NCBI GenBank assembly: GCA_013350335.1
Contig: CM023540.1
Location: 48,776,552 to 48,840,551 of the forward strand
Origin: Chimonanthus salicifolius
Lineage: Eukaryota > Streptophyta > Magnoliopsida > Laurales > Calycanthaceae
Length of the DNA stretch: 64,000 nt
Reading direction: 5' to 3'
The translations under genes were made by a program, and so were the position numbers. The first letter of the stretch is position 1; every line of letters begins with the position of its first letter. Below, piece after piece: positions 11,005 to 23,329 of this stretch. Below the pieces are notes generated by a model, which saw only the letters and a list, made by a program, of their open reading frames with translations, was not told the origin of the DNA and ran no database searches.

Positions 11005-11457
11005 GGGTAGCAATCTTCCCATTGGAGATTTGTGTAATTAGACATGGAAATTAGTGGATTTTTAATTTTACCCTTCATATGAATAGTAAAATCGGACAAT
11101 TTTGCATGAACTATAAAATTTTAGATAGTTGAGGCGAATTTTGGCTGGTCGATTTACTATTCATGCGAATTTCGGTGAGTCGTTGTCACTGTTCATGTGA
11201 ATTTCAATGAGCCGATGCTACTGTTCATGCGAATTTTAGCGAGCCGATTTACTGTTCATACAAATTTTGACGAGACGATTTACTATTCATATGAATTTTA
11301 GTAAGTCGATTTACTATTTATTTGAATTTCAGCGAGCCGATTTACTATTCATGCGAAGGGTTGGTGAACCAATTTTACTCTTCATGCGAAGGATAAAATT
11401 GAGAGTTTACTAATTTCTATATCTGATTACACAAAAATCCGTGGGAGGATCACTACC
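11005..11457. mobile_element. non-autonomous TIR element (MULE-like) with a 39-bp repeat core
   Basis: TIRs of about 95 bp: left starts GGGTAGCAATCTTCCCA; right, inverted, starts GGTAGTGATCCTCCCA; both continue through GTGTAAT-AGA and ATTTTA-CCTTC. The flanking duplicate is TAAAGTTA, perfect over 8 bp (10997-11004 and 11458-11465). The core (about 11140-11380) is about seven tandem units of 38-40 bp around 'gatttactattcatgcgaat'. The ATTTTACCCTTC box just inside the TIR resembles that of the other MULE-type elements here. Confidence 0.72.
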
Positions 11458-11465
11458 TAAAGTTA

Positions 11466-14400
11466 TATTCACCACTTTTTAAATGTGCCTACTGCTTAGG
11501 ACCTGTTGAAAGTTCGTGATGCATTAAAGGTTGTTTAATTGACTAATAAATATGTAAAAGTACAAATTCAAAAAAGTTGTGATTCGTCGTATCTCTTACT
11601 GTCAAGAGTTGTATGGAGGTATTGTAATAACTTAACACCGTTTGACTCGAACTACCTTAAATTGGTTCATTTGGTCTAGAATAATTGCTAATATTTAACC
11701 AACATGACAAGGAAAATAAGTGATTGAAAACATATGTGATATGAAGCACGTAGAAAATGTAAGGTGGTTGTGGATGATGGAAAGTGGTTTAGGAATAATA
11801 TTTTTTGAGGAAAATATACAATCCAAAAAGGCATGCAAAATTGTAATATATAATGGTAATAGGTATAATATGATCTCCATGTAATTGATAAATTAAGATT
11901 ACAGGTACAAAAGCATATTTTTTTATGGCAAAACATGATCCAATCTAATTATCGGAATCAAACTCGAACATTTTAAATGGATATGAGTTTAATGCTTAGT
12001 TACTCAAACCAGCTAATCTATTTAATAAACAACTAAGTAATGTGTTGAGAGTTGTTGAGTAGGACTCGAAATTGAACTAGACTCGGCAAAATTTGACTTG
12101 CCCTGATTATCCAAATCGATCCTGAGCAATTTAAATGGCTATAAGTTCAAAGTTTTGTGACCAAAATCTGAAATAAATAAATAAGTATTGAGTTGAAGAT
12201 TGTTGACTTAAACCCAAATAAAATCCAATCTAAAATCGATCCGGTGACACAAGTGTTTGGTGGATTACTTGATTAGCAATAGATAGAAAGACCAAGTTTG
12301 GTGTAACTGATACATATGGATACTATTTATATTCTTTTGATTTAACCATGGATCTATGACAAAGTATATACATCATACTTGGATCGATGAAGTTAGAACC
12401 CACCAAAACAAGGTACAAGGTTGAGCACCATTACATAAGCTCTTCATTTGTAACATTTTTTATGTAGGAACATGAAAGGGTAGCACACTCTAGTTGAGAT
12501 TTTCTGGACATGGGGAAGAGGGTTTTGATGCAAGGTCATTCCTAAATGAAATCAGGCTTAGTAGATCCGTAAAAAGCAGAAGAAAAATACCAAGAGAAGA
12601 CTACAATTTAAACATAATCCACCTCTTGATCCAGAACTGGTATCTAAGACACTGACGTGACCTACTTTAATTATTATGAAAAATTAGATGCCTCTTAAAT
12701 CCTCCATTTGGAAGGATATCTAGTGATAAAAAGTGTATTTCACTATTGAGCTTTGACTCGAGACAAAATTTTCACATAAATAAATGTGGAACGTAGTCTA
12801 AATTGACATTTAAATTAGGGGTTTACTTAATTTGATAAATATGTATTCACTCTAGCTAATTTTTTTAGGAATTCCTGCTTAGTTATAATAGTGTTTAAGA
12901 ATCCTAAAAAGAGTTCCCATGAGTGGTTGGTTTGTCATGAACTCCCCAAAATCCCATTTATTTGGCCCCCTTGTGATGGTTTTCTTACATTTTCATCTTA
13001 TGGCTTTACATAGGCTAGTAAACGGACTCGGATCTGGCCCGTGGACCGTTCAACCTGAATCTTAAAGTCGCGTTTATGATTTGGATTCTAGAGTTCTATA
13101 AAGACTTGCGAATTTGATCCTACATTCTAACAAAGGTTAGATCTATAACATTTATTTTGCTTCATGTAGATTGATTTTCTTTTAAAAGATTTTAGATTTA
13201 GAACTTATATCTTATTTTTTATTATACATTGAAGAAAATGGTGTATATTCTGCGGTGATGATTTTATAGTCTTGGAAGTATTATTAAAAGATATGATGTA
13301 TGACCTACGTTCAAGATTTTCATCTTTATTAGATGGTTGAAATTTTCTTTCGAATTTGATTAACTTAGATATGCTCCATAAAATTATCAATTAGATCTAT
13401 TTGGTATAACGATTGCTAGATTTTTTTTTTTTTATTTAGATATATTAATTAATGAATTGAATCAGATATGTAGAAATTCATGTGTTTCATGTGCAATGAA
13501 GTCTGAATCTGATTTTGAGAATTTAAGTTGAAAATATTTTACACTTTTTTTTAAAATAAAAAGTTTTCGACCCTTAGATCTTTTTACCCCAATAACATAA
13601 AAAATTGTCATAATTCATGTCCCTCACAATAACATTCTTCTGATTTGACTGCAAATTTAAGCATACAAAAAGCCTGCTTGTGACAAGAATTCAATCATGT
13701 TGTGAAATAGAAACTAATGTGGGGAAGAAGAAACATCGCATCGAAACAACAAACTCTTTTACTATTTGACGGAGACAGAAGCTTGCGTCGGCAGAAGACT
13801 TCCAAAACTCCTTAACTGTGAAAGCTATTTCATACTGCAATTTATGAGCTGTAAATTTTTCGACGCTGATCGGATTCTCTCGAAATGGATCGATGTGTTG
13901 CGGTCGTACACAATTGAAATAATTTTTTATAATAGATATGTACTGTGTCGGTCATGAGATTTAGGATCCTACTTTTAAAATGAACCTTTTATGTATTTAT
14001 AAAAATAAAATTATATAATTTTTTTATAAAGTGTAAAATATTTAAACAAAATATTATAATCAAATTTATAATAAATTAATATTTAAAATTTATTCTTTTT
14101 AAATTTTGAGATACAAAATTAGTAACTAAATTACTATATTTAAGCTTTTCTAACATATATTTTTCAATAAATAAAATAGTTAATTCATTTATTTTTTTTT
14201 TGACAAATTTAATTTCCACTTCTATCATGTATGTTGATTTTTTTATTTTTTATTACTATTTTATTTTATTTAAAAAGAATAGTTGACATGTTAAAGTATA
14301 TAATACATTTAAAATAATTTATAAAGTAAAATTATATTAAAAAAAACTATAAAGCACAAAGCAGTAATTCAAATTTAAACCCATTTTATTTCCATTCAAC

Positions 14401-14728
14401 TATTTATATTACAATGAACACTAAGTTTCCTTATTTAAGGATTTCTTTAGGTCACATTTTTATTAAAATTTTTGAAAAAATGATAAAAATAATGATTAGT
14501 TAAAATGTAACCTTTATATAATCATTTTAATATTTTAATAGAGTCAATTAATTATCCAAATTCTTAATTTTTAAAAGAAAAATAAAACTACAGGACAAAT
14601 GCTTTTTATATGATGTTTAATTTATTTTATTAGAATTATAGATTTAAAATTTGAAAAAAAAATTGGCCAAATCAATCTAAGTTGACTAAACTCGACAGGA
14701 ATTCGAGTCAAGCGAGTTAATAAGTCTT
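11466..14728. other. AT-rich non-coding sequence
   Basis: About 3.2 kb with no supported gene and no element with both ends visible. A weak tRNA-like remnant (minus strand, about 11950-12030) and scattered short ORFs were seen but are not convincing. Confidence 0.4.
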
Positions 14729-14825
14729 GTCAAGTTGATTTTAAATACTCTCCAAGTTATTTTACTTAAAGAAAAATTATATCTAAATTTATAAGAAATT
14801 ACAAAAAGTTTAATAACATGGAGGG
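14729..14825 (+). repeat. direct repeat, copy 1 of 2
   Basis: About 95 bp from 'gtcaagttgattttaaatac' to 'aacatggaggg', repeated in the same orientation at 16842-16940. The two copies bracket about 2 kb of LTR-like sequence. Confidence 0.7.
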
Positions 14826-14910
14826 TGAAAGTTCCCATTTTCAATGTGCTAGAACAACATGATTGACCCCCGGGGGCGGCGGGGGGGGGGGAGAATAGGT
14901 CAATCCCATT

Positions 14911-15008
14911 TTTCATGGTGTTTACAAATTTCTTGATTAATTTAAGTGCACTGGAACATTTTCATGGTGTTTACAAATTTTTTGATTAATTTAAGTGCAG
15001 TGGAACAT
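14911..15008 (+). repeat. 49-bp tandem duplication
   Basis: Two adjacent units starting 'tttcatggtgtttacaaatt' and ending 'tggaacat' differ at only a few positions, so the duplication looks recent. A C/G homopolymer-rich tract (14868-14891) lies just before it. Confidence 0.8.
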
Positions 15009-15039
15009 TCATCAAGAGATTTGTTTAGTGTGATAATTT

Positions 15040-16785
15040 CATTGGGCGATTACACTAAGATTATGACCATTTACATTTTGTTTGATTATCGATACTTGTG
15101 TACAATGTGTAAGATAAGATAATCAATATGCAAAGCGATGTGTGTTAAGAAGAGTACTTAAATACTAAATACAAACACACAAAGATCAAACACCATAAGA
15201 ACAATTTAAAGTGGCTCGATTAGCCAACTTACATCTACTGTTAGGACTCGCTCAACCTTGAGGTATCTCCAAAATCCACTAAGTGGGGAATTACACCCTC
15301 ACAATTAGAGTAGGAATCTTATCTCACTCAATCGGCTGAAAAATTCACTCACTACTGTCGAATAAGAATTCCACTTATATATTTTGCTGGGAATTCCACC
15401 CACCACAGTGCTAGAGACGACGCTCTAGAGTTTTTTATAGTAGTTCCGGAGCAAATTCCCCTTAATCCATTTTCGGAACAAAGGTTTACAAATAAAATTA
15501 AAACCAATAAGCATATGCCTTTGAAGCTCTTTCTCTTGATGTGTGCTTCTTCAAGATCCCACCCAATGTGTGTCGACGCTCCTCCTTGTAACCGCCGTTT
15601 AGCAATCACAATCCAGGGTGACAAGGAAACCGATTTTCTCAAAGGTTTCCTAGATATGATTCTTTCTTTCTCACTTTCAAACTCAATTTTTAGATTGAAT
15701 GTTTATGAATTTTCATCCTTCCTCTCTTTCTCACAATTTAATCCATCTGATTGGTTGTATTTGATTCCCCAAATCAAAGCACAAGAGACAGAGTGATCCT
15801 TCTGTTGACCCTTGTTTAAGCTCATTGGTGACGATGAGGGTCCAACTGATTCTGCCGAATGATACCAACTGGTTGCATAAAGATTGATTTATATAGCGAA
15901 GGCAACCAGTTGCAGTAACGGTAATGTATCGACAGGTCGATCTCACCGAAGGGTCGGTGACTAGAAATATTATCGTTACGGATCCGACCGTTGTGCATTA
16001 ATTCAGTCCCAACGGTAATATTCATTCTCGGTCGACATGTCATTGTCGCCGATGGGTCGACATTTATGGCACCGAGAGCTCGGTCTATACGAGATGATCG
16101 ATTTAGGGCAAAACATGCTTGACAGTAGTTTCAACTCTAGAAACCTGTTACCCAGAACGACCTGTCACCCTTTACCTAGGGGTCGGTCTTCGTGCTTTCG
16201 ATCAGTCTTTGATTGTCGATATGTCTGTTTCTTCGAAAGTCCAAATGAGTTCAAAGTTTCAGAACTCAAGATTTTGATAGAGTAGTCGTTGACCACGATG
16301 GATCGTTTCAGTTTCACCGAGGGGTCGGTGTTTACGAGACTCTCGATCAGAGGTATATCCAGAATGATAGTTCAATGATCCAGAACCCATGTCAATCGGG
16401 CGGACTAGTCTTTGACCAAGATGGGCCATCTTGACTTCATCGAGGGGTCTGTGAGATAGACTGGTTGAGCTTGGCAGTGAAACCAAAATACATATTTTCA
16501 AGTTGGGTTCTAATTCACTGTCAAGCTTCATCTCTAGGCTTTTTATGGTTTAACCATTTGTTCCAATAAGCCTAGGGATAGTCCTCTCTAAGTGTGTGTA
16601 CCACCTAAAGTCATCTATAGCCATGATACCTGTTGTGTGATTGCCAATACGATGAGTTTCAATTCGGTGGAGCATGATCTTTACTCTTGATCACCTTGGG
16701 TCTTCAATATTCTGGCAAGTGCTTATTTCCGAGTCATGGAATTGACAAACACAGGGACTAAGCCAAATCGAGCCACTAACAGAGG
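15040..16785. repeat. LTR-like non-coding sequence with GGGTCGGTG repeats
   Basis: The first part (15180-15420: 'agtggctcgattagccaac', 'actcgctcaaccttgaggt') resembles leader and LTR sequence common in plant retrotransposons. From 15940 to 16450 a motif close to ACCGA-GGGTCGGTG recurs at least five times (about 15947, 16048, 16178, 16315, 16440). No coding domain, TG...CA ends or TSD could be fixed, so the class stays open. Confidence 0.35.
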
Positions 16786-17047
16786 GGTTGGCTTAACCGC
16801 AATATAAGAAGTTGAATAAGTGAACCCAACGTAAATCGAACGTCAAGTTGATTTTAAATACTCCCCAAGTTATTTTACTTAAAGAAAAATTATGTTTAAA
16901 TTTATAAGAAATTGTTGCAAAAAGTTTAACAACATGGAGGGGTTGGCTTAACAACAATATAAAAAATTGAAAAAATGAACCTCACATGATTCGAACACAA
17001 AACCTTTGGATTTAAAACCAAACGGGCTACCATTGCGCCATAAATTC
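16786..17047 (-). repeat. tRNA-derived SINE remnant(s) and direct repeat copy 2
   Basis: On the minus strand 17040 to about 16985 reads like a tRNA: A-box TGGCGCAATGGTAGC, a pairing stem around TTTAAAT, and B-box GTGTTCGAATC. It is followed by 'gaggttcat' and '..gttaagccaacccctcc'. That body also occurs just before, at 16786-16835, so a second truncated copy is present. 16842-16940 is the second copy of the repeat at 14729. The tRNA part has no recognisable acceptor stem, so this is a SINE head and not a tRNA gene. Confidence 0.5.
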
Positions 17048-17176
17048 ATTTGTTAATAAAATAAACATTAAAATAATTTTATAACATAAAAGAATGTGCG
17101 GGAACTTAAAAATTGAACTCAACTTGGAGGCCCTAAGCGGCGGCCTAGTTCGCCTAAGGCCAGGACCGGGCATGGA

Positions 17177-17760
17177 TATGTATCAGCTACAATACATCAT
17201 AGTATATCCGTTGATATGTATTGGTTGTGGATCGATCGGAATGTATCAGCTCGTAATATTGAACGGGGTACTTCTGATGAAATTAGCATTACATTGTCAT
17301 ACATATTCCGATCTAGGTGATTTTAGAGGCACTGTAAAGAGCACTTAAAGAGTTGCACGACGAGAATATGGATTGAAGTGAATTTTATTTCTACACGTTA
17401 TTATTAAATTTGAGATTATTTAAAAGTCAAAATTTGAAAGAAAATGATAAAAATAACTCAAAATGACCATTCTTTAAAAGAAAGTAAGAAGAAAATTATT
17501 TAATTTTATTTTCCATGTTTCTGATTTTTTTGGGATTTTTCCTCATTTTTTCAAAATATTTTAAAATTCTTGATTTTGTTACTTCAAAATCATATTTAAA
17601 TATCTAAATGAACGCGAAATAATGATAAAATTACATAGAAATAGACTACATTTTTTATTTCTTTAGTTTTATTGATTTTTTTTAAATAAAATTCATAGGA
17701 GGGAATGTGTATCAACCCATGACAACTGATACGTATCTGTGTGCCGATACAAGCATAATG
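17177..17760. repeat. degenerate TATCGG-type repeat sequence flanking MULE-1
   Basis: 17177-17250 and 17700-17760 contain GTATC, TGATAC and GATCGATCGG motifs like those of the hAT-type MITE, with AT-rich sequence between. No ends can be defined. Confidence 0.3.
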
Positions 17761-17772
17761 GTGCACTGAAGC

Positions 17773-18390
17773 ACTTACACACACCCGGAAATCCTGCCTC
17801 TACACGCCCGAAATCGAATTTTCGGGTGAAATTACGATTTTACCCCCGCATTTCCATTCATTCGAATGAATGCCCAGTTCATTTTTGATTCATTCGAATG
17901 AATGGGCTGAACAGTAACACGGAATACTGTTCAGCCCATTCATTCAAATGAATATTCATTCGTATACGCTGATGGATTCATTCGAATGAATGCCTAGTTC
18001 ATTTATGCATTCATTTGAATGAATGCCCATTCATTCGAATGATTGGACTGAACAGTAACACGGAATACTGCTCAGCCCGTTCATTCGATTCATTCGTATA
18101 CACAGCATTCATTCGAATGAATCAACTGATTCATTCGAATGAATGTACCAGAGGCTGCCTCAGAATGACAGTCCCTCTGGTTCAGCTGATTCATTCGAAT
18201 GAATCAGCCATTCATTCGAATGAATGCACATTTGAAGGCATTCATTCGAATGAATGGGTTGATTCATTCGAATGAATGTATCAGAGACTGCCTCAGAATG
18301 ACAGTCCAGGCATTCATTCGAATACCTGCCTTGAAAACGTGCATTTATTTGAATGAATGGGCTGATTCATTCGAATGAATGGAACTTATA
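17773..18390 (+). repeat. MULE-1 left TIR with palindrome array
   Basis: About 10 exact and 5 near copies of ATTCATTCGAATGAAT are arranged singly or in close pairs. Between them lie repeats of 'tgcctcagaatgacagtcc' and of 'gaacagtaacacggaatact'. Both linker types recur, inverted, in the right arm. Confidence 0.85.
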
Positions 18391-18833
18391 TATAAATCGA
18401 TCCACGAAATTCCACTCGTCTCATTCCATTCAAAACCCTAAACCATCGTTTCCCTTTCCCTCTTCCTTCTCCCTTGAACCCCTTTCTTATTCCCTTCTCC
18501 CTTAAAACTTAAACCCCATTTTCAACACCTTCTTTTCATCCTTAAACCCCTTTTGCAAAGACTTCTCCCTACAACCTCATTTTGAATCCCTTTTTCAAGT
18601 CTTTTTTCAATCCCAAACCCTTGAACCTCATTTCAATTCCAAACCCTTATACCCCATTTTGAACCACATTTTTCAAAGACTTAATCCTAAAACCCCATTT
18701 TCAACCCCCTTTTTAATCCCAAAATATTGAACCCCTTTTAAATCCCAAACCTTAAAAAAAAATCAATCCCATTTTCAACACACTCACTCTCTGAATCTCT
18801 TACCTCGGGTCGAAGTTATCTCTCTCAAGCTAA

Positions 18834-18920
18834 TGTCTGGATCTCGTATCTCGAATCGAAGGTAAGTCCTATCTCAGTTTTTTTCTAGAAATCATTATTA
18901 TTAGTGTTTTAGAGGTAGGT
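18834..18920 (+). other. 5' leader of the MULE-1 transposase with a probable intron
   Basis: TCGAAG|GTAAGT gives a good splice donor at about 18861, and TTTTTCTAG an acceptor at about 18889. The leader of MULE-2 has the same organisation (TCGAAGGTAA, then TTTTTTAG just before its ATG at 26646). In MULE-1 the sequence equivalent to that ATG is eroded and contains TAG. Confidence 0.45.
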
Positions 18921-21046
18921 TTAAATCCTCAAGTGGCATGGAATTTGTTGAGGGATGTTTTGAAACTCGTGAAGACCTTATAAATTATGTTAAGAATATA
19001 GCTCTTGAACAAGGATTTGTATGTACGATAAAGAAGTCATGTAAAAAGAAAAATAAATTAGTCCTTGGCTGCGATAGAGGAGGTAAATACCGCAGCACAG
19101 TTAGCTTGGATGACGATGACAGAAAGAGGAAAGCATACTCTCGGCAATGTAATTGTCTTTTGAAGTTAAAGGAAAACAGATTGTTGATGGGTCATGGAAG
19201 TTGACCATAAAGAATTTAGAGTACAATCATGATATATCGGATGTATTATTAGGTCATCCAAGTACAAGATGTTTTTCAGATTCTGAGAAAAGAATGATCA
19301 TTGAAATGAGGAGTAGTAATATACCATCACGGCAAATTTTGACGACCCTTAGAAATCAAAATCCAGATATTGGAATATCAGCGGCTGATTTGTACAACTT
19401 TTGTTCTGTGCTTCGGAAAGAGCAACTAAGGGGTCGAACTACAATTGAAGCTTTGATAGAAGATCTTCAACAAGGTGGTTATCAATATTTTCTTGACATG
19501 ACAGTGATAGTTATCTATCCCATCTCTTTTTTGCACATCCGAAGTCAATTTCTCTTACCGACAGATACCATAATGTGTTTCTGAAGGATTGCACGTACAA
19601 AACCAACAGATATCATATGCTATTGCTTCATATCGTTGGTGTGACAAGTTTCAATAAGAATTTCTGCTAATGTTTTGTATTTCTAAGAAATGAGAAATTT
19701 GAAGATTATGTATGGGCATTACAGATGTTTAAAAAGGTCTTCGGAGTGCAGCATGATCGACAAGTTCTTTTGACTGATAGGGAATTGGCTTTAAAGAATG
19801 CCATTGATTTGGAGTTCCCTAATGCTGTACATATTTTGTGTTCTTAGCATATCAACAAGAATATTGTCGCTCGTTGTAAACCTTTGTTTAAGAAAATCGA
19901 AAACTGGAATGCATTTTTTACCGAATGGAATGGCCTGATTGAGTCTCCAACTGAAGAAGCAATCAATACAGCGTTTGAAGCATTCAAAGAAAATTTTAGA
20001 GATGATTCGCAGGCAGTGAACTAGTTAACAAGGACATGAATCCCACATAGAAAATAATTCGTCAAGGTATGGATCGGATGGACTTTACATTTTAAGAATC
20101 GAGCTATTTCAAGAGTTGAGGGTACACATGCTATTCTGAAAAGTTATATATCTACATCTACAGGTGATCTAGATGTTGTCAGAAGAAAGATAGCCCATGT
20201 CATTGAAAATCAATTTGAAGAGTTCAAGATTCAACTTGAGGATGAGAAGATTCGGTTTGCATGTGATGTATCTATTCCTTTCTTTGATGAATTGAAGGGT
20301 AAAGTTTCTCATTTTTGCAATGAATGGGCATACAGTGTGCGCACAAAGTGTAATGGATGGACAAATTACATTTGGATGACATACACCTACAATGGAGAAT
20401 CGACTTAATCTCATTGGCCGACTTGATGATTGAAAGGAGGAGCCCTGGGGATGTATTAGATGTACACTTTGAAGGTATTAAGAACAAATATGGACATTTG
20501 TTTTCGTATGATCAAGAGATGCTCCTAAATCATCTTCAAAATCTTGCCATCCATGATAACCCAGTCAGTCACCCTATTATGCAATATTCTAGAGGACGTC
20601 ATCCAGGTTCAAGGAATTCATCACAGGGCCAAACATGTACACATCGAGATCCTTCTGCATTTGAGATTGTAGAGAATCAACTAAATGGAAGGAGATGTGG
20701 GTTATGCAAAAATACTGGTCATACGAGGAGAACTTGTCTGAATAGGCCACCTTCTTCACAGGCATCTATGAGTGTAGATTTAAATGCTGATTATAATGTA
20801 GGTGATTTCATTGAATCACAAACAGCGAGTTTTCCATAGGATAGTGAATTTTACAACTTTGGTGACGATTCAACATATAACCCTATAGAAATGACCGAAG
20901 TAAGTTCATTCCTTAAAGAGCTTATATGTATTTACCAATCGACATATAACTTTTCCATATGTTCTAATGTGATTTTTTTAAATGTTATGCAGTGGTCTGG
21001 TGATCTTAGAGATAATAACGATTTCTTGCAATGGTGGAATCAATAA
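18921..21046 (+). pseudogene. MULE-1 transposase (Mutator-like), degenerate
   Basis: Order of parts: an N-terminal FAR1/MuDR-type DNA-binding region (SSGMEFVEGCFETREDL, GCDRGGKYRS), a middle segment, the MULE catalytic domain with its first Asp in KDCTYKTNRY (about 19590) and second in LTDREL (about 19775), a region decayed where a SWIM finger is expected, and a CCHC zinc knuckle (CGLC-4-H-4-C, about 20697-20738). A last intron (20900-20992) joins to a short exon ending DFLQWWNQ, stop 21044-21046. Lesions include a one-base frameshift near 19155, a frame change near 19490, and stops near 19668, 19847, 20023, 20038 and 20049. Several stops look like TGG to TAG/TGA or CAA to TAA. It cannot make full-length protein. 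Confidence 0.85.
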
Positions 21047-21405
21047 AATGAAGATAGGAGTGTTAATAGCTTAATTTTAAGTTATAAATGCTCTTTAATG
21101 TACTTTCTTTTATATTAAGTATGGTCTTGAACGACTTCCGATTGAAGTAGACATATTCTGATTTTTAAGTTAGGAATGCTCTTGAATGCTTTTGTCAGCT
21201 TGAATGTATTCATTTTAAGTGGAAAATGAAGTTGATTTATGGAGAGTATGAAAATCAAATGAAATATTTAAATGCTAATTCAGTTCAAAATAACGTTTTT
21301 AAAGTAACGACCCAATTCACAATGAGCAGGAGATAAATAATATAACATGTTCATTTAAAATATGAAATTTACATCTGTTTTACATGTCAATAAAAAAAAA
21401 GTATA
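21047..21405. other. spacer between the convergent MULE-1 genes
   Basis: AT-rich sequence after the transposase stop, expected to hold both 3' ends. No repeats are seen. ORF2 begins at its stop codon at 21406. Confidence 0.5.
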
Positions 21406-23322
21406 TCAAAGACAAATAATATCCGGATCAGAGGTAGAAGGTGAGGCAGGTGAAGCAGCAGGAGGTGCATCAGGAGGTGCAACAGGTGGTGCAGCAGGAG
21501 GTGCAGCAGGAAGTGCAACAGGAGGTGCAACAGGTGGTGCAGCAGGAGGTACAACATGAGGTGCAGCAGGAGATGCAAGAGGTGCAGCAGGTGGTGCAGC
21601 AGGAGGTGCAGCAAGAGGTGCAGGAGGTGCAGCAGGTGGTGTCGCAGGAGGTGCAGCATGAGGTGCATGAACTAGAGGTACATATGGAATAAGTGCAGTC
21701 TGACGAGGACGGGGGTGAGAAACTGCTGGTGCTCAACTAAGAACAGAACGAGAGCCAGTAGTAGCTGCAACTCCAGTCGGACCAATACGGGGGCCAGAAG
21801 CTGCTGGTAATCCAGTCTGACAAGCAGAGTGGCCAAAAGCTACTAATCCACTAGGCCGGACCGGGAGGCCTGAAACTGCTCCAAATGGACGACCAGGGGT
21901 GCTAGATCCTACTCCTGAAGCTGAAGCACCTGCTCCAGATGTAGGAGCATGGGTGCCAGATCCTATTCCTGAAGCTGGAGTAGCTGATCGAGATGGACGA
22001 GCAGGAGTGTGAGATGCTACTGCTGAAACTGAAGCTGCTGATCGAAATGGTCGAGCAGGGCTGCCAGATGTTGCTCCTAAAGTTGAAGCTGCTGATCCAA
22101 ATGGACGAATAGGGACAAAAGCGGCTCCTGTATATTCTTCAGATACCCTTGCTCGTAAATTCCCATCTACTTCTGCTCCTAATGCTGCTGTTATCCCCCT
22201 CTTTTGTGCTATAAGCACTGGCAACCTCAAAGTATCTATAATCTGATTCTGTACCACATCCAACCTTCCAGAAACCTGATCATATCTCTGATCCATCTTC
22301 TCCTCCAAAGAAGAAATGCTATCAAGAATCTGTTGCGTGTTGATTCCAGTTGATCCTTCTTGAGGAGGAGTCCCTACCTTGCATGGCTCGCGTGCCTCAC
22401 GCGGCTCAGATGCCTCAGATGGCTCAGGTGGTGGTGGTGGCTTAAGTTGAAGTGCCTCGACAACTTTGGGTACCCATTTCTTACTCACTGTGTCGAGTTG
22501 GAATCCCATCTTCTTCAAAACTGAATCATTGAAATAATCAAATCGGTCTAAACAAACTTTATCATCGGGGAGAAGACGGATTCCGTGTTCTTCAAAAAAT
22601 GAACATAGAAAAAGACCGTACGGAATACTACATCTTCTGGTCTTCCGGCAGGCGCCCATGTAACTAATGATGATATGGGAGAGGGAGATTTATTTCCCAT
22701 TCATGATGCACCAAATCAAAAAGACATAGAACCATGTCACAGTAGTATGCCCTTTTCTAGGGCAAACACAGTTGACAACTATGTGGTGGATGATTCGTGC
22801 TTCTAATGTCAAATTCGTCAGAGGGGGGGTCTTCTTCTCAGTAATATTTGTCCTCCCACAAATTTCGTTTAGGGCTACCAAAACATCAAAGCCCTCAACA
22901 TCAGTGGGCCCATCTACGACTGTCGTACTTTCTAATCACATCTTTCAGGAAATTATATAGGAAGTCTAACCTTTCCCGTGTAATGACAATTTCTTGCCCT
23001 CGGACAGATGTTTTAACCGAGTCATCGTCAATTCTTTCCACATTGGCATAAAATTCTTTAACTACCGTAGGATACATATCATATTTTAATGCCAAAAAAG
23101 ACCCCCAACCCATTTTTTCAAACAAAGATTCAACTTTAAAACCAAATTGTGTGAAATACGAAAGGTCCACGATTTTACCAAATATAAAGGACCGTGTGGA
23201 TAAATCCTCTCTGTACATGGTCGCTGCTTCCGAAGATACGAAATAGGTGGGGTCGAATGCAGTGTCTTTCTTTTGTTTTTCCCTCCCCTTGTTGAGGTTG
23301 CTTTCCTTTTCGACGATGCCAT
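21406..23322 (-). pseudogene. MULE-1 ORF2: putative plant transposon-protein domain plus Ala/Pro-rich tail, broken
   Basis: Reading leftward from ATG 23322: a Lys/Arg-rich start (MASSKRKATSTRGGKNKRK); a globular part (FDPTYFVSSEAATMYREDL, GWGSFLALKYDMYPTVVKEF); then NEICGRTN, LEARIIHHIVVNCVCPRKGH, VFLIWCIMNGK, MGACRKTRRCSIPYGLFLCS and FFEEHGIRLLP. These resemble the plant family described as 'putative plant transposon protein domain' (recalled, not searched). A proline run, a short coiled-coil-like stretch and Ala/Ser/Pro/Gly repeats follow. The frame closes at TGA 21733-21735, but beyond it the same frame stays open for about 108 codons of APPAAPP-type repeats to TGA 21406-21408. Other breaks: a frameshift near 23275, a frameshift near 22915, and a stop at 22690-22692. 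Function unknown. Confidence 0.7.
21430..21670 (-). repeat. Ala/Pro-coding minisatellite (12-15 bp units) in ORF2
   Basis: GGAGGTGCAGCA-type units recur about 18 times. Only the ORF2 reading frame gives the low-complexity APPAAPPV series and joins smoothly to both sides; the His/Leu, Cys/Thr and Gln/Val frames over the same DNA are shadows. Confidence 0.8.
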
Positions 23323-23329
23323 GGGTTAA

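Noticed and set aside
10551..11010. Open frames rich in Ile, Gly, Arg, Tyr and Pro
   Set aside because: They are translations of the TATCGGCCGATA palindromes in a MITE, with no start context or domain.
11950..12030. Possible tRNA-derived remnant on the minus strand
   Set aside because: A-box-like and B-box-like stretches are very weak, with no tail, body or TSD.
16985..17040. tRNA gene on the minus strand
   Set aside because: A and B boxes are visible but no acceptor stem pairs, and the body continues as a SINE.
21387..21736. Long His/Leu-rich, Cys/Thr-rich and Gln/Val-rich open frames
   Set aside because: They are alternative frames of the Ala/Pro minisatellite of ORF2; none joins a domain.
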